The notes: generated from the letters alone by a model not told the origin. 64,000 bases of DNA from Catenulispora acidiphila DSM 44928 (GCF_000024025.1 NC_013131.1:10148229-10212228); one strand, 5' to 3'; positions 25,261-33,502 are shown, counted from the stretch's first letter. Program-made: numbers and translations.

Positions 25261-26046
25261 TCAGCGCAGGTAGTCGCCCGCGTTGACCGCCAACGACTGG
25301 CCGGTGATCCCGCCGGCGTAAGGGGACACCATGAAGACCGCCGCGTTCGCCACGTCGCCGTCGCTGGCCATCTCCGGCAACGCCATGCGGTCGGTGAGAG
25401 AGGAGAGCACCTGCTCCTCGGCAATGCCCTGCGACGAGGCGGTCCACGCCACGTAGCCCTGCACCATCGGTCCCCACATCCACGACGGCACGACCGCGTT
25501 GACCCGGATGCGGCGCGGCCCGAGCTCCTTGGCCATGCCGTACGTCGCGGACAGCAGCGCGCCCTTCGAGGCGGCGTACGCGGCCTGCATGACCTCGGTC
25601 GCCGGCACCCACATCGACTGCGACAAGATGTGCACGATCCCGGTGGTGGCACCGGATTCCCTGGCCAGGTGCGGGATCGCGGCCTTGCTCAGCTGAAGGG
25701 TGCCGACGACGTTGACCTCGTAGACGGCGCGCCAGTCGGCGAAGTCGGCATCGCTGACCCCGCCGAAGACCTGGTCCATGGCGGCGACGTTGACCAGCCC
25801 GTCGAGCCCGCCGAAACGCTCGACCGCGAGGGCGACCAGGCGCCGGCAGTCGTCGTCGGAGGTGATGTCGGTGGTGGCGTGGGCGACGCGCGCGCTGTCG
25901 AACTCGGCCGCCGCCTTGGCCAGCTTCGCCTCCGTCCGCGCGCCGAGCACCACGTTCGCGCCCTGGTCGTACGCCGCCTGCGCGACCTCCCGCCCGAGAC
26001 CTTCGCCGACCCCTGACACGATCACCGTCTTGCCTTCGAGCAACAT
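25261..26046 (-). CDS. Short-chain dehydrogenase/reductase (SDR)
   Basis: 261 aa. NAD(P)-binding GVGEGLGREVAQAA (12-25), VNVAAMD in place of the usual NNAG, catalytic Ser in VHILSQSMW and YAASKGALL with Tyr-Lys (~160). It ends GGITGQSLAVNAGDYLR. The Ser-Tyr-Lys triad is present, so it should be active on an alcohol or ketone substrate. It has its own operator (site F) 48 bp upstream of the start, which ties it to the same regulon as the two other operator-linked dehydrogenase units. The next gene upstream is a lipoprotein transcribed the same way. Confidence 0.87.
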   Translation of the reverse strand: MLLEGKTVIVSGVGEGLGREVAQAAYDQGANVVLGARTEAKLAKAAAEFDSARVAHATTDITSDDDCRRLVALAVERFGGLDGLVNVAAMDQVFGGVSDADFADWRAVYEVNVVGTLQLSKAAIPHLARESGATTGIVHILSQSMWVPATEVMQAAYAASKGALLSATYGMAKELGPRRIRVNAVVPSWMWGPMVQGYVAWTASSQGIAEEQVLSSLTDRMALPEMASDGDVANAAVFMVSPYAGGITGQSLAVNAGDYLR

Positions 26047-26090
26047 GGGAGGACCCTTTCGTGGGCACGGGCCGCGGCGCGCGGATGCCT

Positions 26091-26109
26091 GTCTGATGGT
26101 GCGTCAGAT
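26091..26109. promoter_or_regulatory. TetR-type operator, site F
   Basis: GTCTGATGGTGCGTCAGAT. The right half GCGTCAGAT is perfect and the left degenerate. It lies ~45 bp upstream of the SDR start at 26046. Confidence 0.6.
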
Positions 26110-26156
26110 TAGGCGGGGCGCGCCGAGATGGCCAGGGTCAGCCGGGCCGGGATCGG

Positions 26157-27014
26157 TCAGCCGAGACCCTGGGCCTTCTTCAACCGCGCGACCTGGAGGT
26201 CGGACAGGTGGCCCATCGTCGACCCCATCTGCCCCAGCTCCGTCTTGTCGTTCGTCACCGGCCCGAGCAGCACGACCACCGACACCGCCGAACCGACCTG
26301 GACCAGATCGGCGGTCAGCAGCACGGTCTTGCCGCCGACGGTCAGATAGTTGAGGTAGCCGGCCTGGCCGTGCTTCATCAGCTGCGGGATGGCCGAGAGC
26401 TCCATGGAGCCCGGCTTGCCCGAGATGGCGACGGACAGCTTCTTGCAGCTCTGCAGGCTGCCGGACAGGTCGGAGACCATCGCCAGCGCCTTGTCCGGCG
26501 ACGGCATCGCCAGCACCGAGTCCTCGATCACGTGGCCCTCGGCGCTCTTGGTGAGCTCACGGTCGACCTCGGCCGTCGTGCCGTACTTCGTGGACAGACC
26601 GTTCTCGGCGTCCACGAACGTCTGGCACGCGCCGCCCCCGCTCGACACGACGTCCTGGGTGTCGGTGACCGAGGTGCCGTCCTCCGAGGCGTCGTAGGTG
26701 TAGCCGGGGTCGTCCTTGTCGGTCAGCAGGTTCGCGCTGATCTGGTCGGTCGTCAGCGACTTGCCGCCGGTGGTGGTACCGCCGCTGCTGCTGGTGCTGC
26801 CAGTGCTGTTCGCGGACGACGCACCGGACGTGGACGGCGCGAGCGCCGTGTTCGGCGGCGTAACGGCTGTCTTCCCCGTCGAGGCGGCCGGCGAGCCCGG
26901 CGCACTCGTCCCGGCGCCCGAAGCACCGATCTGCCCCGAACTACTACAGGCCGCCGTCGCAAGAACAGCTGTCGTGAGGACGGCTATAGAGCCGCCCTTG
27001 ATCCCGAATCGCAT
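26157..27014 (-). CDS. Putative lipoprotein of unknown function
   Basis: 285 aa from ATG 27014. The signal peptide MRFGIKGGSIAVLTTAVLATAAC ends in a probable lipidated Cys at residue 23; the -3 residue is Thr, so the lipobox is imperfect. Residues 24-85 are a Ser/Thr/Gly/Ala linker. The folded part (~90-285) starts LTTDQISANLLTDKDDPGYTYD and holds two Cys (ACQTF and SCKKL) that could form a disulfide. It resembles actinobacterial sensor-domain or LpqN-like lipoproteins, without a firm assignment. It is likely membrane-anchored outside the cell. Confidence 0.65.
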   Translation of the reverse strand: MRFGIKGGSIAVLTTAVLATAACSSSGQIGASGAGTSAPGSPAASTGKTAVTPPNTALAPSTSGASSANSTGSTSSSGGTTTGGKSLTTDQISANLLTDKDDPGYTYDASEDGTSVTDTQDVVSSGGGACQTFVDAENGLSTKYGTTAEVDRELTKSAEGHVIEDSVLAMPSPDKALAMVSDLSGSLQSCKKLSVAISGKPGSMELSAIPQLMKHGQAGYLNYLTVGGKTVLLTADLVQVGSAVSVVVLLGPVTNDKTELGQMGSTMGHLSDLQVARLKKAQGLG

Positions 27015-27123
27015 GTTGGTCCCCCATGTCGACCACAAGCACCGCACTCGCGGAACTTCGCTAGGCAACCATTATCGGACCTCGTTGGTCACACGGTTTG
27101 TGCTCTGATCTCCAGACACTCCC

Positions 27124-27249
27124 ATGGACCCAAGGGGAGGGGTCCACACCCGCGCGGAACGTGGAGGGGACGAACCCGCGCGGCATCCCGGACGAGTCGT
27201 CCGGGATCTCCTTGCCCGGCGGCACCACGCATGGCGCCGCCGGGCAAGG
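27124..27249. repeat. Cluster of three inverted repeats in a 340-bp intergenic region
   Basis: Between the divergent lipoprotein (start 27014) and the 27356 gene there is no gene, but three hairpins. The first is GGACCC/GGGTCC at ~27124-27143. The second is ATCCCGGACGA-G-TCGTCCGGGAT at 27185-27207 (11-bp perfect arms). The third is a 14-bp perfect stem CCTTGCCCGGCGGC (27210-27223) with its complement at 27236-27249 and a 12-nt loop. There is no U-tract. This could be a mobile repeat or a leader structure for the 27356 gene. Confidence 0.7.
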
Positions 27250-27302
27250 ACAGTGGGCCGATCCCCCTGCCCGCACTACGACGCTTCTGGGCACCCGAAG
27301 CA

Positions 27303-27321
27303 ATCTGACGTATCGTCAGCT
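27303..27321. promoter_or_regulatory. TetR-type operator, site G
   Basis: ATCTGACGTATCGTCAGCT. The arms CTGACG/CGTCAG are perfect around TAT. It lies ~35 bp upstream of the 27356 start. Confidence 0.68.
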
Positions 27322-27355
27322 CGCTCATCCCATACAGCCCGCCCCGGGAGACGCC

Positions 27356-28183
27356 ATGACCGAACGCAGCCAGTACACCCAGCTCGCCAGCACCGGCCCG
27401 TATGGACCGGGCATCGGCAGTGCCCTGATCACCATGGTGGAGCCGCATCCGGGGCAGGAGCACGCCTACAATCGCTGGTACGAAGATGATCATTACATTT
27501 CTGGCGCTATGTCCATGCCCTGGATGTTCGCCGGGCGGCGGTGGGTCGCGACGCGTCCGTTGCAGGTGCTGCGGTATCCGGCTGAGTCGGCGGTGGCGAA
27601 GCCGGTGACTGCGGGTGCTTACATCAGCGTGTATTGGATCAATGAGGATCGGTATCGGGATCATCTGGATTGGACTGTGGCCATCAACCGGCGGCTGAAT
27701 CCGGATGGGCGGGTTTTTCAGGAGCGGACGCATGTGTTCACGTCGTTCCAGAACTATCTCGGGGTGGTGTACCGGGACGGGGATGCTGGGCCGCGGGACA
27801 TCCATGCTTTGAATTACCCGTATGCGGGGCTCGTTGTCGAGGTCTTCGATGCTGCGGGGGATCAGGATCCGGCGGCTTTGGCCGCGTGGCTCAAGGAGAA
27901 GCATCTGCCTGGGAAGTTGGAGGGGTCGCCGGTGGCGATGGCGATGGTGTTCGAGCCGATGCCGTTGCCGGGGAAGACGCCGACGTACGTCAAGCCGGTT
28001 GAGGGGGTTGGGAAGCGGATCACGGTGCTCTACTTCACCGAGTCCGATCCGGCGGAGGACTGGGAGCGGTTCACCGGTGACGGTGCGGCTGCTGAGGCTT
28101 CGGGGCTCGGGCGGTTGGAGTTCGCGGCGCCGTTCATTCCGACGTTGCCGGGGACGGATATGTACGTCGACCAGATTCGGTAG
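27356..28183 (+). CDS. Unrecognised 275-aa protein of the catabolic regulon
   Basis: 275 aa from ATG 27356, with GGGAG five bases upstream. There is no signal peptide or membrane segment. Near the N terminus GSALITMVEPHPGQEHAYNRWYEDDHYISGAMSMPW resembles the EthD/dimeric alpha-beta-barrel pattern (N-x-W-Y-x-x-x-H). A second half (KRITVLYFTESDPAEDWERF) may repeat the fold. The central part is rich in aromatic residues. Unlike its neighbours, the gene uses many GGG, GCG and CGG codons. Operator G in front ties it to the TetR regulon. A role as a small monooxygenase or binding protein is a guess from the fold. Confidence 0.7.
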   Translation: MTERSQYTQLASTGPYGPGIGSALITMVEPHPGQEHAYNRWYEDDHYISGAMSMPWMFAGRRWVATRPLQVLRYPAESAVAKPVTAGAYISVYWINEDRYRDHLDWTVAINRRLNPDGRVFQERTHVFTSFQNYLGVVYRDGDAGPRDIHALNYPYAGLVVEVFDAAGDQDPAALAAWLKEKHLPGKLEGSPVAMAMVFEPMPLPGKTPTYVKPVEGVGKRITVLYFTESDPAEDWERFTGDGAAAEASGLGRLEFAAPFIPTLPGTDMYVDQIR

Positions 28184-28230
28184 GCGGGGACGGCGACGGG
28201 GACGGCGACCAGGCGAGGGCGGGGAAACGG

Positions 28231-28260
28231 CGACGGCCACCGGTTTCCCGGTGGCCGTCG
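28231..28260. terminator. Bidirectional terminator
   Basis: CGACGGCCACCGG pairs perfectly with CCGGTGGCCGTCG around TTTC (13-bp stem). It separates convergent genes ending at 28183 and 28312. Confidence 0.85.
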
Positions 28261-28311
28261 AAGTCGTTCAGTGGAGCCAGTGCCTGTGTCAGGCCACCGG
28301 TACCGCCGGTG

Positions 28312-29781
28312 TCACAGGTCGGAGATGGTGATCGTGTGCACGCCGAGCTTGGTGGCGAAGGCGTTCCAGTCCCTGACGGCCGCGTTCTTGGCGGTGCCGG
28401 CCTTGCCGCCGGCGCTGCTGGCGCGGTTGAGGTTGTCGTTCGCGGTGGGCTTGCCGGTGCAGGTCAGGTTGTCGTTGGACCAGGCGGCGTAGTCCTTCTC
28501 GGACTCCGCGGAGAGCTGCCAGGAGGTGATCAGGTCCTGCTGGAGCTGGGCTCCGCCGGGGAGCTTGTCGACCGCCGCCGCCTTGGTGCCGTCGGCTTGG
28601 GCCTGGCGCTGGGTCGCGACGTCGGTGAAGGTCTGCTTGTTGGTGGCGACGTTCTTGCACTGCTGGACGGCTTCGACCGACGCGTTGGCCTTCTCCCGCA
28701 GGGCGTGGCTCTGCGCGATGATGCCGTAGAGGGCGTCGGCCTGGGCCTTGGCGGCCGGGTCCACGCCGGGGGGCGCCGAGACGCTGGTGGTCGGCGGCGG
28801 GGTGTCGGTGTTCGTGGACTTGCCCGCGGTGTTCGTCTTGGACTTGCCGCCTCCGCCGGAGAACGCCACGACGGCGACCACGATCAGCACCACGAACACG
28901 CCGATGGCGACCAGCAGGGTGCGGTTCGACTGGCGCCGGTCCGGGCCGGTGGCCATCAACAGGTCGGGTCCGCCGTTGTTGCGTCCGCCGCCGTACATCT
29001 GCGGCTGCACCCGCGGGATCGCCTGCGTGTGCTGGTCGGGGTCGTAGCCGCCCTGCTGCTGCGTCTGCCCCTGGTAGCCGCTCTGGTCGTAGCCGTGGCC
29101 GGGCATCTGCTGCTGCCCGTAGCCGCCCTGGTTCTGGTACCCGGTCTGGTTCTGGTAGCCGGTCTGGTCCTGATAACCGGTCTGGTCCTGGTAGCCACCC
29201 TGGTCCTGGTAGCCACCCTGGTTCTGGTAGCCGCCCTGCTGCTGATAGCCGGTCTGGTCCGGGTAGCCGACCTGGTCCTGCGTCGGCGGCTGGTAGACCG
29301 CCGTCTGCGGTCCGGTGGCGTCGGCCGGCGGCAGCGACTGCGTGGGCTGCGGGCCCGGTCCGGGACCCGGAGCCGGGCGCTGGGCGCCTGTGGCAGGGTT
29401 CTGCGGATACGACGGTCCCGAATAGCCCGCGGCTCCCGGGACCGACACCCCTATCGTGCCCTGGTTGGGCAGCAGCGAGCGGCGGTCGTCGGCCGGCGCG
29501 TCGCGGAAGAGGTGGTCGAACTCGTTGGGAATCCCGCCCTGTGCGTGCTGCACCGGCGCCGGCTGGCCCGGCAGACGCCAGGAGAAGCCGGAGGATTCGG
29601 GGATCTGGCCGCCCGGGTAACCGTCGTCCTCGGGAGGCGCGGGGGAGAAGGCCTGGCCAGGCCGCTCCACGGGGGCGAATTGCGCGGTATGCGGCATTCC
29701 CGCCTCGGCGGTCGCGGCATCCTCCGACGGCGCACGCCCACCCTCGGCTGTCGGCTCGCTATCTTGCAGCGTCTCGTCCAT
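28312..29781 (-). CDS. Membrane protein with Tyr/Gln-rich repeats and an exported C-terminal domain
   Basis: 489 aa from ATG 29781. An acidic, Pro-rich cytoplasmic stretch (1-165) leads to a repeat region of GYQ(N/D)QTGY and GYQ(N/D)QGGY units (~170-245). After RRQSNR comes one membrane segment (~300-322, TLLVAIGVFVVLIVVAVVAF), a Lys/Thr/Ser linker and a helical extracytoplasmic domain (~360-489) with two Cys (QCKNV, LTCTG). I do not recognise a family. Low-complexity Tyr/Gln repeats of this kind often mediate self-association. A minisatellite at about 29120-29265 encodes the repeats. Confidence 0.65.
   Translation of the reverse strand: MDETLQDSEPTAEGGRAPSEDAATAEAGMPHTAQFAPVERPGQAFSPAPPEDDGYPGGQIPESSGFSWRLPGQPAPVQHAQGGIPNEFDHLFRDAPADDRRSLLPNQGTIGVSVPGAAGYSGPSYPQNPATGAQRPAPGPGPGPQPTQSLPPADATGPQTAVYQPPTQDQVGYPDQTGYQQQGGYQNQGGYQDQGGYQDQTGYQDQTGYQNQTGYQNQGGYGQQQMPGHGYDQSGYQGQTQQQGGYDPDQHTQAIPRVQPQMYGGGRNNGGPDLLMATGPDRRQSNRTLLVAIGVFVVLIVVAVVAFSGGGGKSKTNTAGKSTNTDTPPPTTSVSAPPGVDPAAKAQADALYGIIAQSHALREKANASVEAVQQCKNVATNKQTFTDVATQRQAQADGTKAAAVDKLPGGAQLQQDLITSWQLSAESEKDYAAWSNDNLTCTGKPTANDNLNRASSAGGKAGTAKNAAVRDWNAFATKLGVHTITISDL
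29120..29265. repeat. Minisatellite encoding GYQxQ repeats
   Basis: Units such as CTGGTAGCCACCCTGGTC (18 nt) and close variants recur about eight times in the reading frame of the 28312-29781 gene. Copy number is likely to vary between strains. Confidence 0.75.
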
Positions 29782-29852
29782 AGGCGGGACCGAGCCTACC
29801 CGATCGGACTTTCGATGACTGACCACTCGCCGGTCCCGCCCCCCGCAGACGA

Positions 29853-31262
29853 TCAGGCGTTGATGGGTTCGCCAGGCCTTCGCAAGGCAATCAAGCTGCG
29901 GAATTCCCGGGTCGCCGCCACCGCCGCGTAGGGATCCAACCGTCGGTCGAAATCGTGAAGCGCCTCCACCGCCCGCGCCGAGCGGGCCCGGCCGGACAGC
30001 TTCACCGCCTCCGTCGCCGCCGCACACCCGGCCTCCACCTCGCCGCCCTGGACCCGGGCCGAGGCGAGGGTGAACAGATTCAGCACCCGCCGCCTGGTCT
30101 TGTCCAAACCGAAGCCGGCCAACGCCAGCGCGGCCTGCTCGGCAGCCTGGCGCGGCTGCTCCAGATCGCGATGGCAGGCGGCCGCGGCGTCGGCGATGTA
30201 GTGGTGGTCGAAGTAGGAGGACCAGACCGGCGCGTCCCCGCCGCTGCGCTCCAGTTCGTCGCTGGCCCGGCCGAGTGCCTGCTCGGCCGCGCGCCGGTCG
30301 CGCATCGCGGCGTACCCGCGCGCCTCGGCGCAGAAGAACTCCGCGCGCACATGCGGCGACGCGGTCCCCCGCGCTCCCTCGTCCGCCGACCGCGCCAGCT
30401 GCACCGTCTCGCGCGGCGCGCCGAGCGAGTTGGCCAGGTGGCTCATCGCCGACAGGATGTGCCCGCCGTGCGCCCGGTCGCCGGCCGCCTGCGACAGTCT
30501 CAGGGCCTGGATGTAGTACCGCTGCGCCAGACCGAGGCGGCCGGTATCGCAGGCGAGGTAGCCGGCCAGTTCCGTCAGCGCGGCAGCGGCGGCGAACAAC
30601 TGGCGCCCAACGCGCTCGGGATAAGTACCGCGCAGCAGTTCGGTGACGACTCCGTCGAGGTAGCGCACGGCCAGCACCCGCACGTGCCCGCCGCCGAAGC
30701 GGTGGTCCAGCGCGCGGAAGGAGTCCGTGGCGGCTCGCACGGCGGCGACGTCGGACAAGCCGACGCGCAGCGGGGCGTGTCCGTTCTTCGCGGCGGCCAT
30801 GCCCCGGGCCACCACCGGGTCCTCCGGCATGATGAGCCAGTCCCGGCTCGGTCCGACCATCGCGGTGACCGCGAACGAGGCCGCGCGCAGCTGTTCGCGC
30901 CCGGCGGAGTCGGCGCGCCACAGCCCCGCCGCGACCGCGATCGCCTCCTGGGTGTCGGCGGCCAGATTGAGCGCGAGGGAGGAACTCCCGTCGCGTTCGT
31001 CGACCATGCCGATCTCCTCGACGGTGACCGGCCGGCCGAGTTTGCGGCCCACGGCTTCGGCGATCAACGCCGGCGTGGTGGCCCGCGGCTGCTGTCCGCG
31101 CAGCCAGCGCGCCACCGATGTCTTGTCATAGCGCAGGTCCAGGCCAAGCTCCGCCCCGGCCAGATTCACCCTCCGGGCCAGACCGGCGTTCGAGCAGCCG
31201 GCTTCGGCGATCAGCTCGGCGAGTCTCCGATTGGGCTCACGCGGCCCTCGGTGCCCCTCCAT
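29853..31262 (-). CDS. NsdA-like HTH/TPR transcriptional regulator
   Basis: 469 aa. The N-terminal ~70 residues form an Xre-like DNA-binding region (NRRLAELIAEAGCSNAGLARRVN, YDKTSVARWLRGQQPR). The rest is alpha-helical with TPR-like repeats (LGLAQRYYIQALRLSQAAGD, AEFFCAEARGYAAMRDRRAAEQAL). Streptomyces NsdA, a repressor of sporulation and antibiotic production, has this organisation and start. Two 16-bp direct repeats CGAACACTGATYTAGA lie 30-65 bp upstream and may be its own operator. It is divergent from the prim-pol protein. The NsdA call is from architecture and sequence feel, not an alignment. Confidence 0.7.
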   Translation of the reverse strand: MEGHRGPREPNRRLAELIAEAGCSNAGLARRVNLAGAELGLDLRYDKTSVARWLRGQQPRATTPALIAEAVGRKLGRPVTVEEIGMVDERDGSSSLALNLAADTQEAIAVAAGLWRADSAGREQLRAASFAVTAMVGPSRDWLIMPEDPVVARGMAAAKNGHAPLRVGLSDVAAVRAATDSFRALDHRFGGGHVRVLAVRYLDGVVTELLRGTYPERVGRQLFAAAAALTELAGYLACDTGRLGLAQRYYIQALRLSQAAGDRAHGGHILSAMSHLANSLGAPRETVQLARSADEGARGTASPHVRAEFFCAEARGYAAMRDRRAAEQALGRASDELERSGGDAPVWSSYFDHHYIADAAAACHRDLEQPRQAAEQAALALAGFGLDKTRRRVLNLFTLASARVQGGEVEAGCAAATEAVKLSGRARSARAVEALHDFDRRLDPYAAVAATREFRSLIALRRPGEPINA

Positions 31263-31292
31263 ACCCTGGGTGATACCCGCCGGACAATCAGA

Positions 31293-31327
31293 CGAACACT
31301 GATCTAGATGGCGAACACTGATTTAGA
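31293..31327. promoter_or_regulatory. Direct-repeat operator candidate
   Basis: CGAACACTGATCTAGA (31293-31308) and CGAACACTGATTTAGA (31312-31327) differ at one base and are 19 bp apart (about two helical turns). They lie between the divergent NsdA-like and prim-pol genes, just upstream of the NsdA-like start. Confidence 0.6.
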
Positions 31328-31433
31328 AGACCAATACCAAGCAAGGCGACGAAATATCAGACCTCTCGCACATTCGGGCAATCAGGTGACATGAGACCCG
31401 TAACCAGACTCCTGTCACTCGCGTTATGGGCAC

Positions 31434-32105
31434 ATGACTGTGCTGTCACTCCCCGAGGGCGACCTCGCCGAGGCCGGTCCCGCCGCCACCGACGCGGACC
31501 CGCTGGGCCTGAAGGCCGCCGCACTGAACTACATCGAGGAACGGCACTGGGACATCCTCCCGGGCGCGTCGGTACTGCGCGCGGACGGCGCGTGGCGTTG
31601 CTCCTGCGGCAACACCGCGTGTCCGGCGCTGGGTTCGCACCCGGCGCACCGCGACTGGAACAAGCAGATCACCGCGCAGCCCTCGCGCGTGCACAGCTGG
31701 TGGGAGGAGCATCCGGACTCCGCGATCCTGCTGCCCACCGGCCGCACCTTCGACGTCATCGACGTACCGGAGCAGGCCGGCTGCCTGGCGCTGGCGCGGC
31801 TGGAGCGCAACGGGGCGGCGCTCGGGCCGGTCGCGGCGACGCCGACCCGGCGCCTGTACTTCTTCGTCCTCCCGGGCACGAAGAAGAAGATCCCTGAGAT
31901 GCTCGTGCGCGCCGGCTGGGGACGCGCGCAGCTGGACCTGATCTGCCATGGCGAGAAGGGCTTCGTGGTGGCGCCGCCCTCGCGGATGGGGACCGGCGGG
32001 CAGGTGCAGTGGGCCCGGCCGCCCGGGGAGTCGAACCGCTGGCTGCCGGAGGCTGCCGAGCTGATCCCGACGCTGGCCTACGCCTGCGGCCGCGAGCGGT
32101 ACTAG
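31434..32105 (+). CDS. Bifunctional DNA primase/polymerase (prim-pol) N-terminal-domain protein
   Basis: 223 aa. The sequence has the prim-pol start ALNYIEERHWDILPGASVL, a Cys pair CSCGNTACPALGSHPAH, HSWWEEHPDSAILLPTGRTFDVIDVP (the FDVID stretch sits where catalytic acidic residues are expected) and GEKGFVVAPPSRMGTGGQVQW. Only the prim-pol domain is present; there is no helicase part. Stand-alone actinobacterial versions of this size occur near nsdA-type regulators, but their role (repair, regulation or mobile-element origin) is not settled. Confidence 0.75.
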   Translation: MTVLSLPEGDLAEAGPAATDADPLGLKAAALNYIEERHWDILPGASVLRADGAWRCSCGNTACPALGSHPAHRDWNKQITAQPSRVHSWWEEHPDSAILLPTGRTFDVIDVPEQAGCLALARLERNGAALGPVAATPTRRLYFFVLPGTKKKIPEMLVRAGWGRAQLDLICHGEKGFVVAPPSRMGTGGQVQWARPPGESNRWLPEAAELIPTLAYACGRERY

Positions 32106-32145
32106 GCGGACATCCCGTCCCGCGAATATCCAGCATCCACAACGA

Positions 32146-32177
32146 AAACGGCGGCCACCGATCGGTGGCCGCCGTTT
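32146..32177. terminator. Bidirectional terminator, perfect palindrome
   Basis: A 32-bp perfect palindrome with 16-bp arms starting AAACGGCGGCCACCGA. The A and T runs at its ends give U-tracts in both directions. It lies between the convergent genes ending at 32105 and 32197. Confidence 0.88.
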
Positions 32178-32196
32178 CGCACGGATGGATCCCGGG

Positions 32197-33369
32197 TCAG
32201 TCCTGGGGCGGGAGCCCGGCGGCCTTCTTCCGCAGGAACACCAGCAGCGCGCCGCCGCCGAGCACCAGGACGACCGCGATGGCGGCGATCGGCATCAGCG
32301 AGCCGCTCGCGCCGGTGTGCGCCAGCGCCGCGGTCGACTTCTCGTTCAGCGCCGCGGGGGCAGCCGCGGCCGACGTGCCCTTGGACGTCGGTGCGGCGGC
32401 GACGGCGGCGGTCGTGGTGGCCGTGGTGCCGCTGCCCGGCGCGGAGTGCGACGACGAAGCCTGACTCGTCGGCGTACCGCTGCCGCTGCCGCTGCCGGTC
32501 GCCGCCGCGGGCGTCGTGCACGCCGCCTTCGCCAGGGTGATCCCGCCGCTGACGGACGCCAGGTTCAGGGCGTTCAGCTTGATCTGCGCCTCGACCGCGG
32601 AGGAGGCTCCGGTGCCGCCGATGGTCGTGGTCGGCGCCAGCTGCACGTCGATGTTCGCGACGCCGGGCACGTTCAGCTTGACCTCGCCGGTCAGCGGAAC
32701 CGGGATGTCGCGGCCCAGCAGATTGATCGTGGTCGGCATCTTCGCCGAGGCGGTCGGCTTCTGCCCGGGCACGCACGTGGCCTGCGCGGAGACCAGGTCG
32801 ACCTTCAGGATTCCGTTCGCGGCGCTGGATCCCGGCAGGTTCAGCAGCGGCAGGAACAGCCGGAGGTTCGCGACCGTCGCGTAGGCCTGGGTGTAGCCGC
32901 CGGGACCGTTGATGACCCGCGCGGTCCCGGACACCGCGTCGGCGTCGATGAGGTTCGCCTCCGGGCCCGGCAGATGCAGGGTGCTGATCAGGTTGTCCCG
33001 CAGCCGGACCACCGAGTTGGTGAAGTTCGCCGAGTCGCCGGAGGCGTTCGGCGCGTCGGCCTCGCCGAGCGACAGGTCGGCCAGCGGGATGTCCAGGCCG
33101 TTCGGCCCGGTGATGTGCAGCCCGCCGAGCACACCCTGGAGCAGCTTCACGTCGAGGTGCACCTGCCCGGCCACCGCCGTCGCGGTACCGGAGGAGGCCG
33201 GGGAGGAAGCCGGGGCGGAGGCGGCGGACGCGGCGCCGGGCAGAGCGCCGAACGCGGTCACGGCGAGCGCGGCGGCGGACGCGGCCAGCAGGGAGGCTCG
33301 GCGCCGACGACCGCGCGGGGAAGGCATCAAGCCGCCTAAGTCGGCATCCGAAGTGGATATCGAAGACAT
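32197..33369 (-). CDS. Sortase-anchored surface protein (SCO1860-like, LAHTG motif)
   Basis: 390 aa from ATG 33369, with GGGGG upstream; an ATG 28 codons earlier is possible. There is a signal peptide (RRRR then ASLLAASAAALAVTAFGALPGAASA). The exported domain (~60-280) contains IDADAVSGTARVINGPGGYTQAYA-like strands and two Cys (ATCVPG and KAACTT). A Ser/Thr/Gly/Ala linker precedes LAHTG (~349-353), a hydrophobic segment (~360-379) and RKK. LAxTG is the signal of actinobacterial class E sortases, so the protein is probably covalently attached to the wall. Confidence 0.82.
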   Translation of the reverse strand: MSSISTSDADLGGLMPSPRGRRRRASLLAASAAALAVTAFGALPGAASAASAPASSPASSGTATAVAGQVHLDVKLLQGVLGGLHITGPNGLDIPLADLSLGEADAPNASGDSANFTNSVVRLRDNLISTLHLPGPEANLIDADAVSGTARVINGPGGYTQAYATVANLRLFLPLLNLPGSSAANGILKVDLVSAQATCVPGQKPTASAKMPTTINLLGRDIPVPLTGEVKLNVPGVANIDVQLAPTTTIGGTGASSAVEAQIKLNALNLASVSGGITLAKAACTTPAAATGSGSGSGTPTSQASSSHSAPGSGTTATTTAAVAAAPTSKGTSAAAAPAALNEKSTAALAHTGASGSLMPIAAIAVVLVLGGGALLVFLRKKAAGLPPQD

Positions 33370-33502
33370 TGTGGCGAACCCCCAAGACTTTTGGACAGCC
33401 TCGCCATTCTTGCTCACCCTGGGCGGTCTGACTATCACAAAGCGTGGATTCACTCACACAGGTTATCTGACCCCGAATTTCTTTGGTAGGCCTGTCAGAG
33501 CC

